A stretch of 51,125 nucleotides of DNA from CALMNV01 sp035688975 (GCF_035688975.1 NZ_DASSMH010000131.1:1-51125); one strand, 5' to 3'. Shown: positions 39,992 through 48,760, counted from the stretch's first letter. Numbers and translations: made by a program. The notes: generated by a model not told the origin, from the letters alone.

Positions 39992-40131
39992 CGGTGTCTC
40001 CTCGTTGCTGGCACCCACCACCGGGTGCTGGACTCGTTCAACCCTAGAGCACCCTCCGCACGAATCCTCGCTTCTCCCGTGCGTGGCGAGCCCAGCCAGG
40101 CCGCTTCGCCGGGCCGTGTCGACGTGGCGGC

Positions 40132-40740
40132 TCAGCCGGCGAGCGCCGAGCGGGCGGCCGTGACCAGTGGCAGCAGCTCGTCCCGCGTATCCTCCGGCAG
40201 ACCGTCGACAGGCCACCACCGCACGTCGATCGACTCGTCGCTCACCGACGGGTCCACGCCGTCCGGCGCGACCGCCGCGAAGCGGATGTCCAGGTGCTCG
40301 CGGCACCGGCCGAAGTCACCGACGAGCCGGTGCCGGTCCAGATGGACGATCTCCGGCCGGACCGCGAGGTCGGGTATGCCGCTCTCCTCGCGGCCCTCGC
40401 GGCGGGCCGCCGCCCAGACCGAGCTGTCCCCGGGCTCGTAGTGGCCGCCGAACTGGAACCACGCCCGGGCACGCCGGTGGTGCGTCAGCAGCACGGCTGC
40501 GAGGGTGTGGTCGAGGACCAGGACGCTGCCGGTGAAGTGCGCCGGCGGGCCGGTCTTCGCCATGGCGTCCGGATGGCTCGCCAGGTGGGCCAGCATCCCG
40601 TCGCGCAGCGCCGCCTGGCGGGGTCCCGGGGCGCCCCACGCCTCGAGCAGCGCCCGCGCGTCGGCGTGCAGACGGGCGTATGCCGCAGCCTCGTCCACCC
40701 GCCCGCAGCCCGCGGCCCGCGGGGCCTCGGCAGGTGTCAT
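40132..40740 (-). CDS. Nudix hydrolase
   Basis: The 202-residue protein has a Nudix domain with the box GHYEPGDSSVWAAARREGREESGI near residue 100, matching Gx5Ex7REUxEExGU except that Asp replaces the first Glu. An N-terminal helical part precedes it. Nudix enzymes hydrolyse nucleoside diphosphates linked to other groups; the substrate is unknown. The start overlaps the stop of the DUF2342 gene (TAATG), so the two genes are translationally coupled. Confidence 0.85.
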   Translation of the reverse strand: MTPAEAPRAAGCGRVDEAAAYARLHADARALLEAWGAPGPRQAALRDGMLAHLASHPDAMAKTGPPAHFTGSVLVLDHTLAAVLLTHHRRARAWFQFGGHYEPGDSSVWAAARREGREESGIPDLAVRPEIVHLDRHRLVGDFGRCREHLDIRFAAVAPDGVDPSVSDESIDVRWWPVDGLPEDTRDELLPLVTAARSALAG

Positions 40741-42269
40741 TACCGCGACGTGCCCGCGTCCGGCTCGGCGCCCGGCTCGGCGTCCGGCTCGGCGCCGGGC
40801 CCGCGGCCCGGCCCGCCCTCCGCGTCGTCGAGGATCGTGCGCAGGACCGCGTCGAGGTCGGTGCCGAGCGGCTCGGGTCCCGTGCCGGTCTCGAGGGCGC
40901 GGGCAGCGGTCGACTTCTCGACGTAGCCGATGATGTCGTCGAGGTCGGCGGACGTGGGTGCGAGATCGGGGTGGGCCCAGCGGGAGTCCCGCAGCTCGGC
41001 CCGACCGGCGTCCTCGAGCGCCGCCCAGAGGTTGGCCGCGTCGCGCAGCCGCCGCGGACGCAGCTCGAGCCCCACGAGGCCGGCGAAGGTCTTCTGCGCG
41101 GCGCCCCCGACCCGGCGGCGGCGGATCGTCTCGCCCAGGGCCGCCGACGCCGGCAGGTGCCGGGCGGTCGCGCGGTCCGTGACGTGGTCGACCCAGCCCT
41201 CCGCGAGCGCGAGCAGGGTCTCGAGGCGCTCGAGCGCCGAGCGCTGGGCCGGGGTGGGCTGGGGCGTGAACAGGTTGCCCTGCAACGCCTCCCGCAGGGC
41301 CTCCGGATCCGTCGGGTCGATCGTCGTCAGGGCCGACTCGATGGCGTCGGTGTCGATGGTGATGTTGCGCGCATAGTCCGACACGGCGCTGAGCAGCTGG
41401 GGACCGAGCCACGGCACCTCGGCGAAGAGCCGCACCCGGGCCGACTCCCGCACTGCGAGGTAGAGCCGCACCTGCGGCTCGTCGATCTCCAGGGCCGTCG
41501 AGAGCGACGTCACGTTGCCGGGCAGCAGCGCCACGAGGCCGGGCTCGGTGAGCGGCAGGCCCACCTCGGTGGCGGTGACGATCTCGGTGGCGAGGGCACC
41601 CACGGCCTGGCCGAGCTGTGCCGCGAACATCTGCCGACTGAGCTTGCCCAGCATCGGCGCCCACTGCTCCACCATGGAGGCCGGGTCGAAGCCCTCCGGA
41701 AGGCCCGCGGGCAGCGCGTCGCCGAGGGCCTCCGGCCCCAGCTCGCCGAGCTGCTTGCGCAGCGCGGCGGTCGTCGCGGCGGTGACGCCGCTCGACACCG
41801 GCTCGATGAGCTCGAACCACCGGGGCATGGTCGCCTCGACCCACTCGGCCCGGCTGAGTCCGGCCGCGCGCCACGCCGGGGTCGCGAGGGCGGTGTGCTC
41901 GTCCAGCCACAGGGTGGCGACGGCAACGGCGTCGGCCACGGCCCGACCTGCCGCCGCGTCGTGGAGGTCGTTGCCCTCCGCGGCCATCACGTGCTTGCGT
42001 GCGACGTCCGTGGCGAGGTCGCGCGCGCCGGTGGGCGTCTCCTGCGCGGCGAGGAAGGTGCCCAGCTGCGCCTTCATCGCGGCTCGCGTGGCGGGGTCCG
42101 CGGGGTCGACCCCCATGCTGCGCATCGCCTCCGCGAGCTCGGGGTTGCTCGCCGTCTCACCGAGGATGTGCTCGAGCATCGCGCCGAGGTCGCTCGGGTC
42201 GACGTTCTCCGGGAGGCGGAACGGCTCCTCCCCGCCGCTCCACGGGGTCGGGTCGCGGTCGTCGGACAT
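40740..42269 (-). CDS. DUF2342 family protein (predicted zincin-like)
   Basis: The 509-residue protein matches the DUF2342/zinc-dependent metalloprotease-like family, also linked to F420-associated proteins. Recognisable parts are the N-terminal RLPENVDPSDLGAMLEHILGE, the long helical core (MFAAQLGQAVGALATEIV), VRLFAEVPWLGPQLLSAV, and EGWVDHVTDRAT. I do not see an intact HExxH; the stretch reads RESARVRLF, so metal binding is unproven. The C-terminal tail is a Gly/Ala/Glu/Pro repeat. GAGGGAG lies before ATG 42269. The Nudix gene overlaps its stop. It corresponds to Rv3195 next to the Lon-like gene. Confidence 0.8.
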   Translation of the reverse strand: MSDDRDPTPWSGGEEPFRLPENVDPSDLGAMLEHILGETASNPELAEAMRSMGVDPADPATRAAMKAQLGTFLAAQETPTGARDLATDVARKHVMAAEGNDLHDAAAGRAVADAVAVATLWLDEHTALATPAWRAAGLSRAEWVEATMPRWFELIEPVSSGVTAATTAALRKQLGELGPEALGDALPAGLPEGFDPASMVEQWAPMLGKLSRQMFAAQLGQAVGALATEIVTATEVGLPLTEPGLVALLPGNVTSLSTALEIDEPQVRLYLAVRESARVRLFAEVPWLGPQLLSAVSDYARNITIDTDAIESALTTIDPTDPEALREALQGNLFTPQPTPAQRSALERLETLLALAEGWVDHVTDRATARHLPASAALGETIRRRRVGGAAQKTFAGLVGLELRPRRLRDAANLWAALEDAGRAELRDSRWAHPDLAPTSADLDDIIGYVEKSTAARALETGTGPEPLGTDLDAVLRTILDDAEGGPGRGPGAEPDAEPGAEPDAGTSR

Positions 42270-42384
42270 GGTGCTCCCTCGTTCGTTCGGACTACCCCAA
42301 GACAACCACGAATCCGTCGCGTTGGTTCCCGGCCGCCCGTCGGGCGCGCACGTGGGAGCCAGCGGCGCGGCATACCATGCCTGC

Positions 42385-42804
42385 GTGACCGTGACCCTGG
42401 CCGAGATCCGCGAGACACCCCTGTCGGTCGACGAGGTCCTCGGGTGCGTCACCGACCCGCGGGCCGGCGGCATCTGCCTGTTCATCGGCACCGTGCGCGA
42501 CCACGACCACGGCTCGGCCGTCGCGGACCTCGACTACAGCGCCCACCCGCAGGCGGCGGACACCGCACGCGCCCTCGCGCAGCGCCTGGCCGGCGACGGC
42601 CGCAGCGTGCGGATCGCCGTCGTGCACCGGGTCGGCCACCTCGAGGTCGGTGACATCGCCGTCGTCGTGGGGGTGAGCGCGGAGCACCGCGGCGAGGCGT
42701 TCGAGGTGTGCCGTGAGCTCATCGACGAGTTCAAGGCCACGATCCCGATCTGGAAGCACCAGCACTTCGGCGACGGCCGGGACGAGTGGGTCGGGCTGCC
42801 GTGA
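42385..42804 (+). CDS. moaE: Molybdopterin synthase catalytic subunit MoaE
   Basis: MoaE, with the small sulfur carrier MoaD, turns cyclic pyranopterin phosphate into molybdopterin. The 139-residue protein shows FIGTVRDHDHG near residue 33, HRVGHLEVGDIAVVVGVSAEHR and IPIWKHQHFGDG, whose Lys is catalytic. MoaD and the other moa genes are not in the window, but MoeZ at 20.1 kb would charge MoaD. TACCAT at 42373-42378 is 6 nt before the GTG and starts within an octamer copy, so the mRNA is probably leaderless. The stop overlaps the next start (GTGA). Confidence 0.93.
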   Translation: MTVTLAEIRETPLSVDEVLGCVTDPRAGGICLFIGTVRDHDHGSAVADLDYSAHPQAADTARALAQRLAGDGRSVRIAVVHRVGHLEVGDIAVVVGVSAEHRGEAFEVCRELIDEFKATIPIWKHQHFGDGRDEWVGLP

Positions 42805-43931
42805 GGACGATGCGCCGGGCCGCGCCGGACGTCGCCGCGCCGACCCCACTCCGGGGCGCCGGGCCGCACGACGGGCCTGCGTCGCGCGGCAGGCTCGTCG
42901 CCCTCGTCCTGTTCATCCTCGTGCTCGTGGTGGCTGTCGGCGGCTCGGTCGTCCACCTGCCGTATGCCGTCATGAGCCCCGGTGCCGCCATCGACACGCT
43001 GGGCGACCGGGTGAGCCGAGGTGCGCGGACGCCCATCCTCACGGTCGCGGGCGCGAAGACGTATCCGACCGACGGCGCGCTGCGCTTCACGACCGTGTCC
43101 GTCTCCGGCGGCCCCGGCTACCCGGTCGACCTGTGGAAGGTCCTCGGCGCCTGGGTGGACCCGGCGCAGGACGTCCTGCCGGTCGACGAGGTCTTCGACC
43201 CGCGGGCGACCTCCCAGCAGGTCGAGGAGGAGAACGCCATCGAGATGAAGGGCTCCCAGCAGGAGGCCACCGCGGTGGCGCTGCGCGCCGCGGGCTACGG
43301 GGTGCCGACGTCCATCGTCGTGGCGCGCGTCCTCGACACGTCCAAGGCGAAGGGGCTGCTGCGCGCCGGTGACCGCCTGGTGCGGGTCGGCGGCGTGGCG
43401 GCCACGTCGGCGGAGGCGGTGCGCGGCGCCCTGCAGCGTGTCCGCCCGGGTGCCTCCGTCCCGGTCGACGTGACCCGCGCCGGCAGGCCGGTCACGGTCA
43501 CCGTGCAGACCATCGAGGGGTCCGGCGGCCGCACCGCCCTCGGGGTGCTGCTGGGTCTCGACCACGACTTCCCGGTCACCGTCACCGTCAGCGCGGGAGA
43601 CGTCGGGGGCCCCTCGGCCGGCCTCATGTTCGCGCTCGGCATCTTCGACAAGATCACGGCCGGCTCGCTCACCGGCAACCATGACATCGCCGGCACCGGG
43701 ACCATCGACGACACGGGCGCGGTCGGGCCGATCGGCGGCATCAAGCAGAAGCTCGTGGGCGCGCGGGCCAGCGGCGCCGACTACTTCCTCGCGCCGGCGG
43801 CCAACTGTGCGCAGGTGATCGGCAACGTCCCCGCGGGCATCGAGGTCTACAAGGTGGCGAGCTTCGCCGACGCCCGGGCCGCGGTCGAAGGCATCGCCAA
43901 GGGCCAGACGGCGTCCCTGCCGCGCTGCTGA
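42801..43931 (+). CDS. PDZ domain and Lon-like serine protease (YlbL family)
   Basis: The 376-residue protein has one N-terminal membrane helix (LVALVLFILVLVVAVGGSVV, about residues 32-51), a long extracytoplasmic part with a PDZ domain (VARVLDTSKAKGLLRAGDRLVRVGG), and a C-terminal S16 Lon-type protease domain. The catalytic Ser is in GGPSAGLMFALG and the Lys in GPIGGIKQKLVGA. YlbL-type proteins are secreted-side quality-control proteases. GTG 42801 overlaps the moaE stop by 4 nt. It corresponds to Rv3194c, next to the UPF0182 gene. Confidence 0.92.
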   Translation: MRTMRRAAPDVAAPTPLRGAGPHDGPASRGRLVALVLFILVLVVAVGGSVVHLPYAVMSPGAAIDTLGDRVSRGARTPILTVAGAKTYPTDGALRFTTVSVSGGPGYPVDLWKVLGAWVDPAQDVLPVDEVFDPRATSQQVEEENAIEMKGSQQEATAVALRAAGYGVPTSIVVARVLDTSKAKGLLRAGDRLVRVGGVAATSAEAVRGALQRVRPGASVPVDVTRAGRPVTVTVQTIEGSGGRTALGVLLGLDHDFPVTVTVSAGDVGGPSAGLMFALGIFDKITAGSLTGNHDIAGTGTIDDTGAVGPIGGIKQKLVGARASGADYFLAPAANCAQVIGNVPAGIEVYKVASFADARAAVEGIAKGQTASLPRC

Positions 43932-43946
43932 GGGGACCGGGCCGGG

Positions 43947-44477
43947 TCACGCCTCGAGCGTGGCCCGCAACGCCTGCACGAGCCCGGGCGCGAGGTCCTT
44001 GCCCACCGCGACCGCGTCGTCGGAGTCGTGCTCGCGCTGGCGCAGCAGACACATTGAGGAGCCGTCGCGCAGGACCGCGACGAGCAGCCGCACGTCCTTG
44101 CGGTCCGGGTGGGCCGCCAGCGCCTCCACGGCGTCCGCGGGACGGTCGGGCAGGTCCCGCTCGGCCTCCGGCGGCACGACGAGGCGCTCGACCGCCAGGG
44201 CGCAGCCGTCCACCTCGTCGGGCCACGCGATCCGCCCGAGGAGCGTCTCGAGCGAGCTCGTCGCCGGCAGCCCCTCCTGCTCGACCGCGGTCAGAGCGTC
44301 GTCGGCGAGGTCGGCCGGGCCCAGCTGGGCCCGCAGGTGGGGCTCGCGCGCGAGCAGGTCGGCCGTGCGCACGAGCGCGAAGAGCCGTGCCGGCTGGTCC
44401 CACCCGGCCGCCGCGACGTGCCGCTCCGCGTCGAGCGCGGCGATGGCGAGAGGGTCGATGACGGGCTTCGCGTCCAC
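43947..44477 (-). CDS. PPA1309-family-like conserved actinobacterial protein
   Basis: The 176-residue soluble protein (DPLAIAALDAERHVAAAGWDQPARLFALVRTADLL...) matches a conserved actinobacterial family that I recall as PPA1309. The phrase LLGRIAWPDEVDGCALAVERLVVPP is well preserved in it. No function is known. GTG 44477 is taken because a CACGAT box is 6 nt upstream; ATG 44504 would add nine residues encoded over an octamer. It converges with the Lon-like gene (15 nt gap) and is divergent from the UPF0182 gene. Confidence 0.7.
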   Translation of the reverse strand: MDAKPVIDPLAIAALDAERHVAAAGWDQPARLFALVRTADLLAREPHLRAQLGPADLADDALTAVEQEGLPATSSLETLLGRIAWPDEVDGCALAVERLVVPPEAERDLPDRPADAVEALAAHPDRKDVRLLVAVLRDGSSMCLLRQREHDSDDAVAVGKDLAPGLVQALRATLEA

Positions 44478-44488
44478 GGCCTCATCGT

Positions 44489-44545
44489 GCCGTATGCCGC
44501 CCACCTGGGCTGTCCGTGCCCGGGGTTATGGTTGCGGCATACGGC
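44489..44545. repeat. Inverted pair of octamers flanking a divergent promoter region
   Basis: GCCGTATGCCGC (44489-44500) and GCGGCATACGGC (44534-44545) are perfect 12-bp reverse complements, 33 nt apart. A likely -10 box of the rightward gene, TATGGT (44527-44532), lies between the arms. Each arm holds one octamer (44492 and 44535). Confidence 0.8.
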
Positions 44546-44573
44546 CAGCACCAGCGACTGAGGGCGACCACAC

Positions 44574-47500
44574 GTGAGCGACCACCCATTCGGGCCCGGC
44601 AGGGGCAACTTCGGCGACGGGGGCGCAAGCGGTGCCGCCGGCGGTCGGCGGGGCCCCGGGGGAGCGCGCCGGCTGACGGCGTCTCGCAGCCCGCTCGTGA
44701 CCAGCCTGGTCATCGCGGGGGCCCTCGTCATCGTCGTGTCGATCGCCGCCCAGTTCTGGACCGAGGTGCTGTGGTACCAGTCCGTCGACTTCGCCGGCGT
44801 CTTCTCCACCCAGCTGCTGACCAAGCTCATCCTCGGCGTCCTCGGCGGCCTCGTCACCGCGGCGGTCGTGTGGTCGAGCATCCACTTCGCCTACCGCAGC
44901 CGCCCGATCTACGCGCCGTCCCCCGAGACCCAGGCGATGGAGCACTACCGCCAGCTCGTCGAGCCGATGCGCCGCACGGCGACCATCGCGGCGCCGCTCG
45001 CGCTCGGGCTCTTCGCCGGTCTCAGCGCGGCGACCCAGTGGGACACCCTCCTGCTCTGGCTCAACGGCTCGCCCTTCGGCGCGAAGGACCCCGAGTTCGG
45101 CATCGACATCGCGTTCTTCGTCTTCGACCTGCCGTGGATCAACTTCGTCATCGCCTTCCTGACGATGGTGCTCGTCCTCGGGCTCGTGGCCGCTGCCTTC
45201 ACGCACTACCTCTACGGCGGCATCGTCGCAGGCGCGAAGATGCGCTCGACCCAGGCCGCGCGGGTGCACCTGACGGCGATCCTCGCCGCGCTCGTGCTCG
45301 TGCGGGCGGTGGCCTTCTGGATGGACCGCTACAACCTGGCCACTGCGCAGTCCACGCGCATGACCGGCATCCAGTACACCGAGGCGCACGCCGTCATCCC
45401 GACCAAGGCCTTCCTCGCCGTCGCCGCGGTGATGTGCGCCGGCCTCTTCCTCAGCTCCATCTGGACCCGCTCGTGGCGGCTGCCGCTCGTGGGCGTCGCC
45501 GCCCTCGCCGTGTGCGTCGTGGCGGTCGGCGGCATCTACCCCGCGCTCGTCCAGTCGCTCAAGGTCAAGCCGTCGGAGAAGTCGCTCGAGGTGGAGTACA
45601 TCCAGCGCAACATCAACGCGACGCGGGCGGCATACGACTTCGACAAGATCTCCGTCGAGCGCTACGACACGAAGACGACGGCGAGCCCGGGCCAGCTGCG
45701 CGGCGACGCCGACACCGTGCCCGGCATCCGGCTCATCGACCCCAACATCGTCAGCCCCACGTTCAAGCAGCTCGAGGCGTCCAAGGGCTACTACCAGTTC
45801 GCGGACGTGCTCGACGTCGACCGCTACAAGCTCGGGAGCGAGCTGACGGACACCGTCATCGCCGCCCGCGAGCTCGACCTCAGCGGCGTCCCGGAGGGGC
45901 AGCGCAACTGGCTCAACGACCACACCGTCTACACCCACGGCTACGGCGTCGTCGCGGCCAAGGGCAACACCCGGGAGGCCGACGGCCGGCCCACCTTCTT
46001 CGAGTCGCAGATCGGCAGCACCGGCGCCCTCGGCAAGTACGAGCCGCGGCTCTACTTCGGCGAGTCCTCGCCCGAGTACTCCGTCGTCGGCGGCAGCACG
46101 CTCAAGGAGTTCGACTACCCCGACCCCGCCGGCACCGGGGCGATCAACTACACGTATGCGGGCACGGGCGGCGTGGCGCTCAACGCCGCGACTCGGCTCG
46201 CCTACGCGCTGAAGTACCGCGAGATCAACTTCCTGCTCTCCGACGCGGTGACCAACCAGTCCCGCATCCTCGACCACCGGACGCCGCGCGAGCGGATCCA
46301 GAGGGTCGCGCCGTGGCTGACGCTCGACGGCAATGCCTACCCGGCCGTCGTGGACGGGCGGGTCCTGTGGATCCTCGACGGCTACACGACCACGGCGAAC
46401 TACCCCTACTCGCAGACGACGACCCTCGACGTCGCCACCGAGGACTCGGTGACCCAGACCCGCGAGTCCGTCCAGGCGGTCAAGGCGGGGCAGATCAACT
46501 ACGTCCGCAACTCGGTCAAGGCCACGGTCGACGCCTACGACGGCACCGTGACGCTCTACCAGTGGGACGAGCAGGACCCGATCCTGCGCGCGTGGATGCA
46601 GGTCTTCCCCGACGCCGTGAAGCCGCTGGCGGCCATCAAGGGCTCGCTCATGGCGCACCTGCGCTACCCCGAGGACCTGTTCAAGGTGCAGCGGCAGCTG
46701 CTCACGAAGTACCACGACACCTCCGCGGCGTCGTTCTACGGCGGCCAGAACTTCTGGAAGGTGCCCGCCGACCCGACGCAGACGACGCCGCTCGTGCAGC
46801 CGCCGTACTACCTCTCGCTCGCGATGCCGGGGCAGTCGCAGCCGGCCTTCTCGCTCACCTCGACCTTCATGCCGACCGGTGACCGCAACGTGCTCTCCGG
46901 CTTCCTCGCCGTCGACGGCGACGCCGGCACGGAGTCCGGCAAGAAGGCCGCCGGCTACGGGACGCTGCGGCTGCTGGAGACCACTGGCGGCACCGTCAAC
47001 GGCCCGGGGCAGGTCTACAACGACATGCGCACGTCGCCCGTGTCCTCCAAGGACCCGGAGCTCACGCTGACGCTCGCGCAGTTCATCAGCACGACCCAGT
47101 CGCAGGGCGCGACCGTCACCTTCGGCAACCAGCTCACCCTGCCCGTCGGCGGCGGGTTGCTCTACGTGCAGCCCATCTACGTCCAGGCCAAGGCGAGCGG
47201 CGGCTACCCGCGACTCTCGGCTGTGGCGGTCGCCTTCGGGGACAAGATCGCCTGGGCCGGCTCGCTCGACGACGCGCTCAACGACCTCTTCGGCGGCTCC
47301 TCGGGGGCGCAGGCCGGCGACACCGGGGCGGCCACGCCGGACACCCCGACTCCAGGCTCCACCCCGACGCCCGGCACCACGCCGACGCCGAGCCCCACCC
47401 CGTCGAGCGGGGTGCGGCCTGCGCCCACGGCGAGCGCGACGCCCGACGTGGCCGCCCTGCGCAAGGCGCTCGCCGACGCGCAGGCCGCGTATGCCGAGGG

Positions 47501-47615
47501 ACAGACGGCGCTGAAGTCCGGCGACTTCGCGGCATACGGCGCGGCCCAGGACAAGCTGCGGGACGCCCTGCGCCGCGCGGTGGCCGCGTCGCCAGGGAGC
47601 ACGACCGGACCCTGA
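44574..47615 (+). CDS. UPF0182 family large membrane protein
   Basis: The 1013-residue protein has about seven N-terminal transmembrane segments (residues 35-330, for example PLVTSLVIAGALVIVVSIAA and LILGVLGGLVTAAVVW). A large extracytoplasmic domain follows (about 330-900), with conserved phrases such as VEYIQRNINATRAAYDFD, HGYGVVAAKGN and LRYPEDLFKVQRQLL. The tail has a TPTPGSTP repeat and a final helix rich in Ala and Lys. The family (Rv3193c) is universal in actinobacteria and without known function. GTG 44574 is preceded by a TATGGT -10 box, leader about 36 nt, with no strong Shine-Dalgarno. Confidence 0.9.
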   Translation: MSDHPFGPGRGNFGDGGASGAAGGRRGPGGARRLTASRSPLVTSLVIAGALVIVVSIAAQFWTEVLWYQSVDFAGVFSTQLLTKLILGVLGGLVTAAVVWSSIHFAYRSRPIYAPSPETQAMEHYRQLVEPMRRTATIAAPLALGLFAGLSAATQWDTLLLWLNGSPFGAKDPEFGIDIAFFVFDLPWINFVIAFLTMVLVLGLVAAAFTHYLYGGIVAGAKMRSTQAARVHLTAILAALVLVRAVAFWMDRYNLATAQSTRMTGIQYTEAHAVIPTKAFLAVAAVMCAGLFLSSIWTRSWRLPLVGVAALAVCVVAVGGIYPALVQSLKVKPSEKSLEVEYIQRNINATRAAYDFDKISVERYDTKTTASPGQLRGDADTVPGIRLIDPNIVSPTFKQLEASKGYYQFADVLDVDRYKLGSELTDTVIAARELDLSGVPEGQRNWLNDHTVYTHGYGVVAAKGNTREADGRPTFFESQIGSTGALGKYEPRLYFGESSPEYSVVGGSTLKEFDYPDPAGTGAINYTYAGTGGVALNAATRLAYALKYREINFLLSDAVTNQSRILDHRTPRERIQRVAPWLTLDGNAYPAVVDGRVLWILDGYTTTANYPYSQTTTLDVATEDSVTQTRESVQAVKAGQINYVRNSVKATVDAYDGTVTLYQWDEQDPILRAWMQVFPDAVKPLAAIKGSLMAHLRYPEDLFKVQRQLLTKYHDTSAASFYGGQNFWKVPADPTQTTPLVQPPYYLSLAMPGQSQPAFSLTSTFMPTGDRNVLSGFLAVDGDAGTESGKKAAGYGTLRLLETTGGTVNGPGQVYNDMRTSPVSSKDPELTLTLAQFISTTQSQGATVTFGNQLTLPVGGGLLYVQPIYVQAKASGGYPRLSAVAVAFGDKIAWAGSLDDALNDLFGGSSGAQAGDTGAATPDTPTPGSTPTPGTTPTPSPTPSSGVRPAPTASATPDVAALRKALADAQAAYAEGQTALKSGDFAAYGAAQDKLRDALRRAVAASPGSTTGP

Positions 47616-47657
47616 CCGCACCGCATGGACCCGGCGGGCCCGGGCGCGGCGCCCGAT

Positions 47658-47686
47658 TTGGACTGGCCCGGGGAATCCCGTAACCT
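47658..47686 (+). promoter_or_regulatory. Promoter of the initiator tRNA gene
   Basis: TTGGAC (47658-47663) and TAACCT (47681-47686) are spaced by 17 bp, a near-consensus housekeeping promoter 14 nt before the tRNA. A small GC hairpin (CGGGC/GCCCG, 47641-47655) between it and the preceding gene may end that transcript. Confidence 0.7.
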
Positions 47687-47699
47687 GTGGTTGTACCGA

Positions 47700-47776
47700 C
47701 GCGGGGTGGAGCAGCTCGGTAGCTCGCCGGGCTCATAACCCGGAGGTCGCAGGTTCAAATCCTGCCCCCGCTACCA
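47700..47776 (+). tRNA. Initiator tRNA-fMet (CAU)
   Basis: The 77-nt sequence folds as a cloverleaf with CCA encoded. The anticodon loop is CTCATAA (anticodon CAU). It is the initiator type: the first base C faces T at position 72, so the 1-72 pair is missing, and three G-C pairs close the anticodon stem (CCGGG/CCCGG). The T-arm reads GCAGG-TTCAAAT-CCTGC. A 9-bp hairpin with one G-U pair (47791-47799 with 47817-47825) follows as terminator. Confidence 0.97.
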
Positions 47777-47790
47777 AAGAAGAAGCAGGT

Positions 47791-47825
47791 CAGAGGCCCT
47801 TTCCCCAGGTGGGACGGGGCCTTTG
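47791..47825 (+). terminator. Terminator of the initiator tRNA gene
   Basis: CAGAGGCCC (47791-47799) pairs with GGGCCTTTG (47817-47825), with one G-U pair and a 17-nt loop. It begins 15 nt after the tRNA 3' end. Confidence 0.6.
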
Positions 47826-47881
47826 GCATTGGCAGGCGCAGCCAGCGAAAGCAGGCAGGCATGAGACGGCGTTCCCTGTAG

Positions 47882-47906
47882 CGCGCCCCTGTTCGTCAGG
47901 GGCGCG
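47882..47906 (-). terminator. Terminator of the iclR-type gene
   Basis: CGCGCCCCTG (47882-47891) and CAGGGGCGCG (47897-47906) form a perfect 10-bp hairpin with a 5-nt loop. Read leftward it lies 25 nt after the regulator's stop. Confidence 0.75.
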
Positions 47907-47930
47907 GTGCCCGGGAAAGGTCGGTGCGTG

Positions 47931-48752
47931 TCAGCCCAGCGGCCTGTCCCGCGCTCGGTTGTCGCCAGGCGGGCGGGGAGGCCACGCCTGGGCGCCCAGC
48001 TCTCGCGACACGGATCGCGCGGTGTCGCGAACCAGGTCGCGCGCCTCGTGGCGGAGGACGTCCCCATCGGAGGGGATCACGACACCGACCGCCCCTACGG
48101 CCTCGCCGTACGAGTCAAAGATGGGGCTCGCCAGCGAGCTCTCGCCGAGCACGGCCTCGTCCTGCTCGACGGCGATGCCGGTCGACCGGATCACCTCCAG
48201 CACCTCGCGAAGATGGTCCGCGGAGGTGATCGTCTCGCCCGTCATGCTCCGCAGCTCTCCGGAGGTCAGCACCCGCTTCTCGTCCTCAGGGAGGAAGGCG
48301 AGCAGGGCCTTGCCCAGGGCGCTTGCATGGGCCGGAATGACGATGCCGACCTCGGGCATCTGACGGCTGCCGTCGGGCCGTGGCTCGTGGTGGATGATCA
48401 CGACGTCGTCAACGAGCAGGACCCCGGTGCGGACGGCCAGGCCGGTCCGGCGGGCGAGGTCCTCAGCCCAGGGGATGGCCTTCGACCGCAGTTCGAGGGT
48501 GTCGAGGTAGACGTTGCCGAGCCGCAGCACGGCAGGGCCGAGCTGATAGCGGCTGGAGCCGCGCTCCTGCACCACCATGCCGTGCTCGACCAGGCTGCGG
48601 ACGATGCCATGGGTGGTCGAGGGAGCGAGCTCGAGACGGGCAGCGAGCTCCGACAGGCTCATCCTCCGCGCGCCCTGCAGTGCGCTGAGTACCCGGATGG
48701 CGCGGTCGACCGACTGGATCACGGCTGCCCCTTCCGCTGAGACCCACTTCAC
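47931..48752 (-). CDS. IclR family transcriptional regulator
   Basis: The 273-residue protein has an N-terminal winged helix (SVDRAIRVLSALQGARRMSLSELAARLELAPSTTHGIVRSLVEHGMV) and an IclR effector domain with HASALGKALLAFLPEDE and SSLASPIFDSYGEAVGAVGVVIP. It is divergent from glpF-dhaK-dhaL, and a palindrome (CATTCGA-N5-TCGAATG) lies between them, so it probably controls that operon. The effector may be glycerol, dihydroxyacetone or a derivative; this is inferred from context. GTG 48752 is preceded by AAGGG with 5 nt spacing. Confidence 0.88.
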   Translation of the reverse strand: MKWVSAEGAAVIQSVDRAIRVLSALQGARRMSLSELAARLELAPSTTHGIVRSLVEHGMVVQERGSSRYQLGPAVLRLGNVYLDTLELRSKAIPWAEDLARRTGLAVRTGVLLVDDVVIIHHEPRPDGSRQMPEVGIVIPAHASALGKALLAFLPEDEKRVLTSGELRSMTGETITSADHLREVLEVIRSTGIAVEQDEAVLGESSLASPIFDSYGEAVGAVGVVIPSDGDVLRHEARDLVRDTARSVSRELGAQAWPPRPPGDNRARDRPLG

Positions 48753-48760
48753 GAAAACCC

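Noticed and set aside
47700..47776. tRNA-Met considered as elongator tRNA
   Set aside because: The unpaired first base and three consecutive G-C pairs in the anticodon stem identify the initiator.
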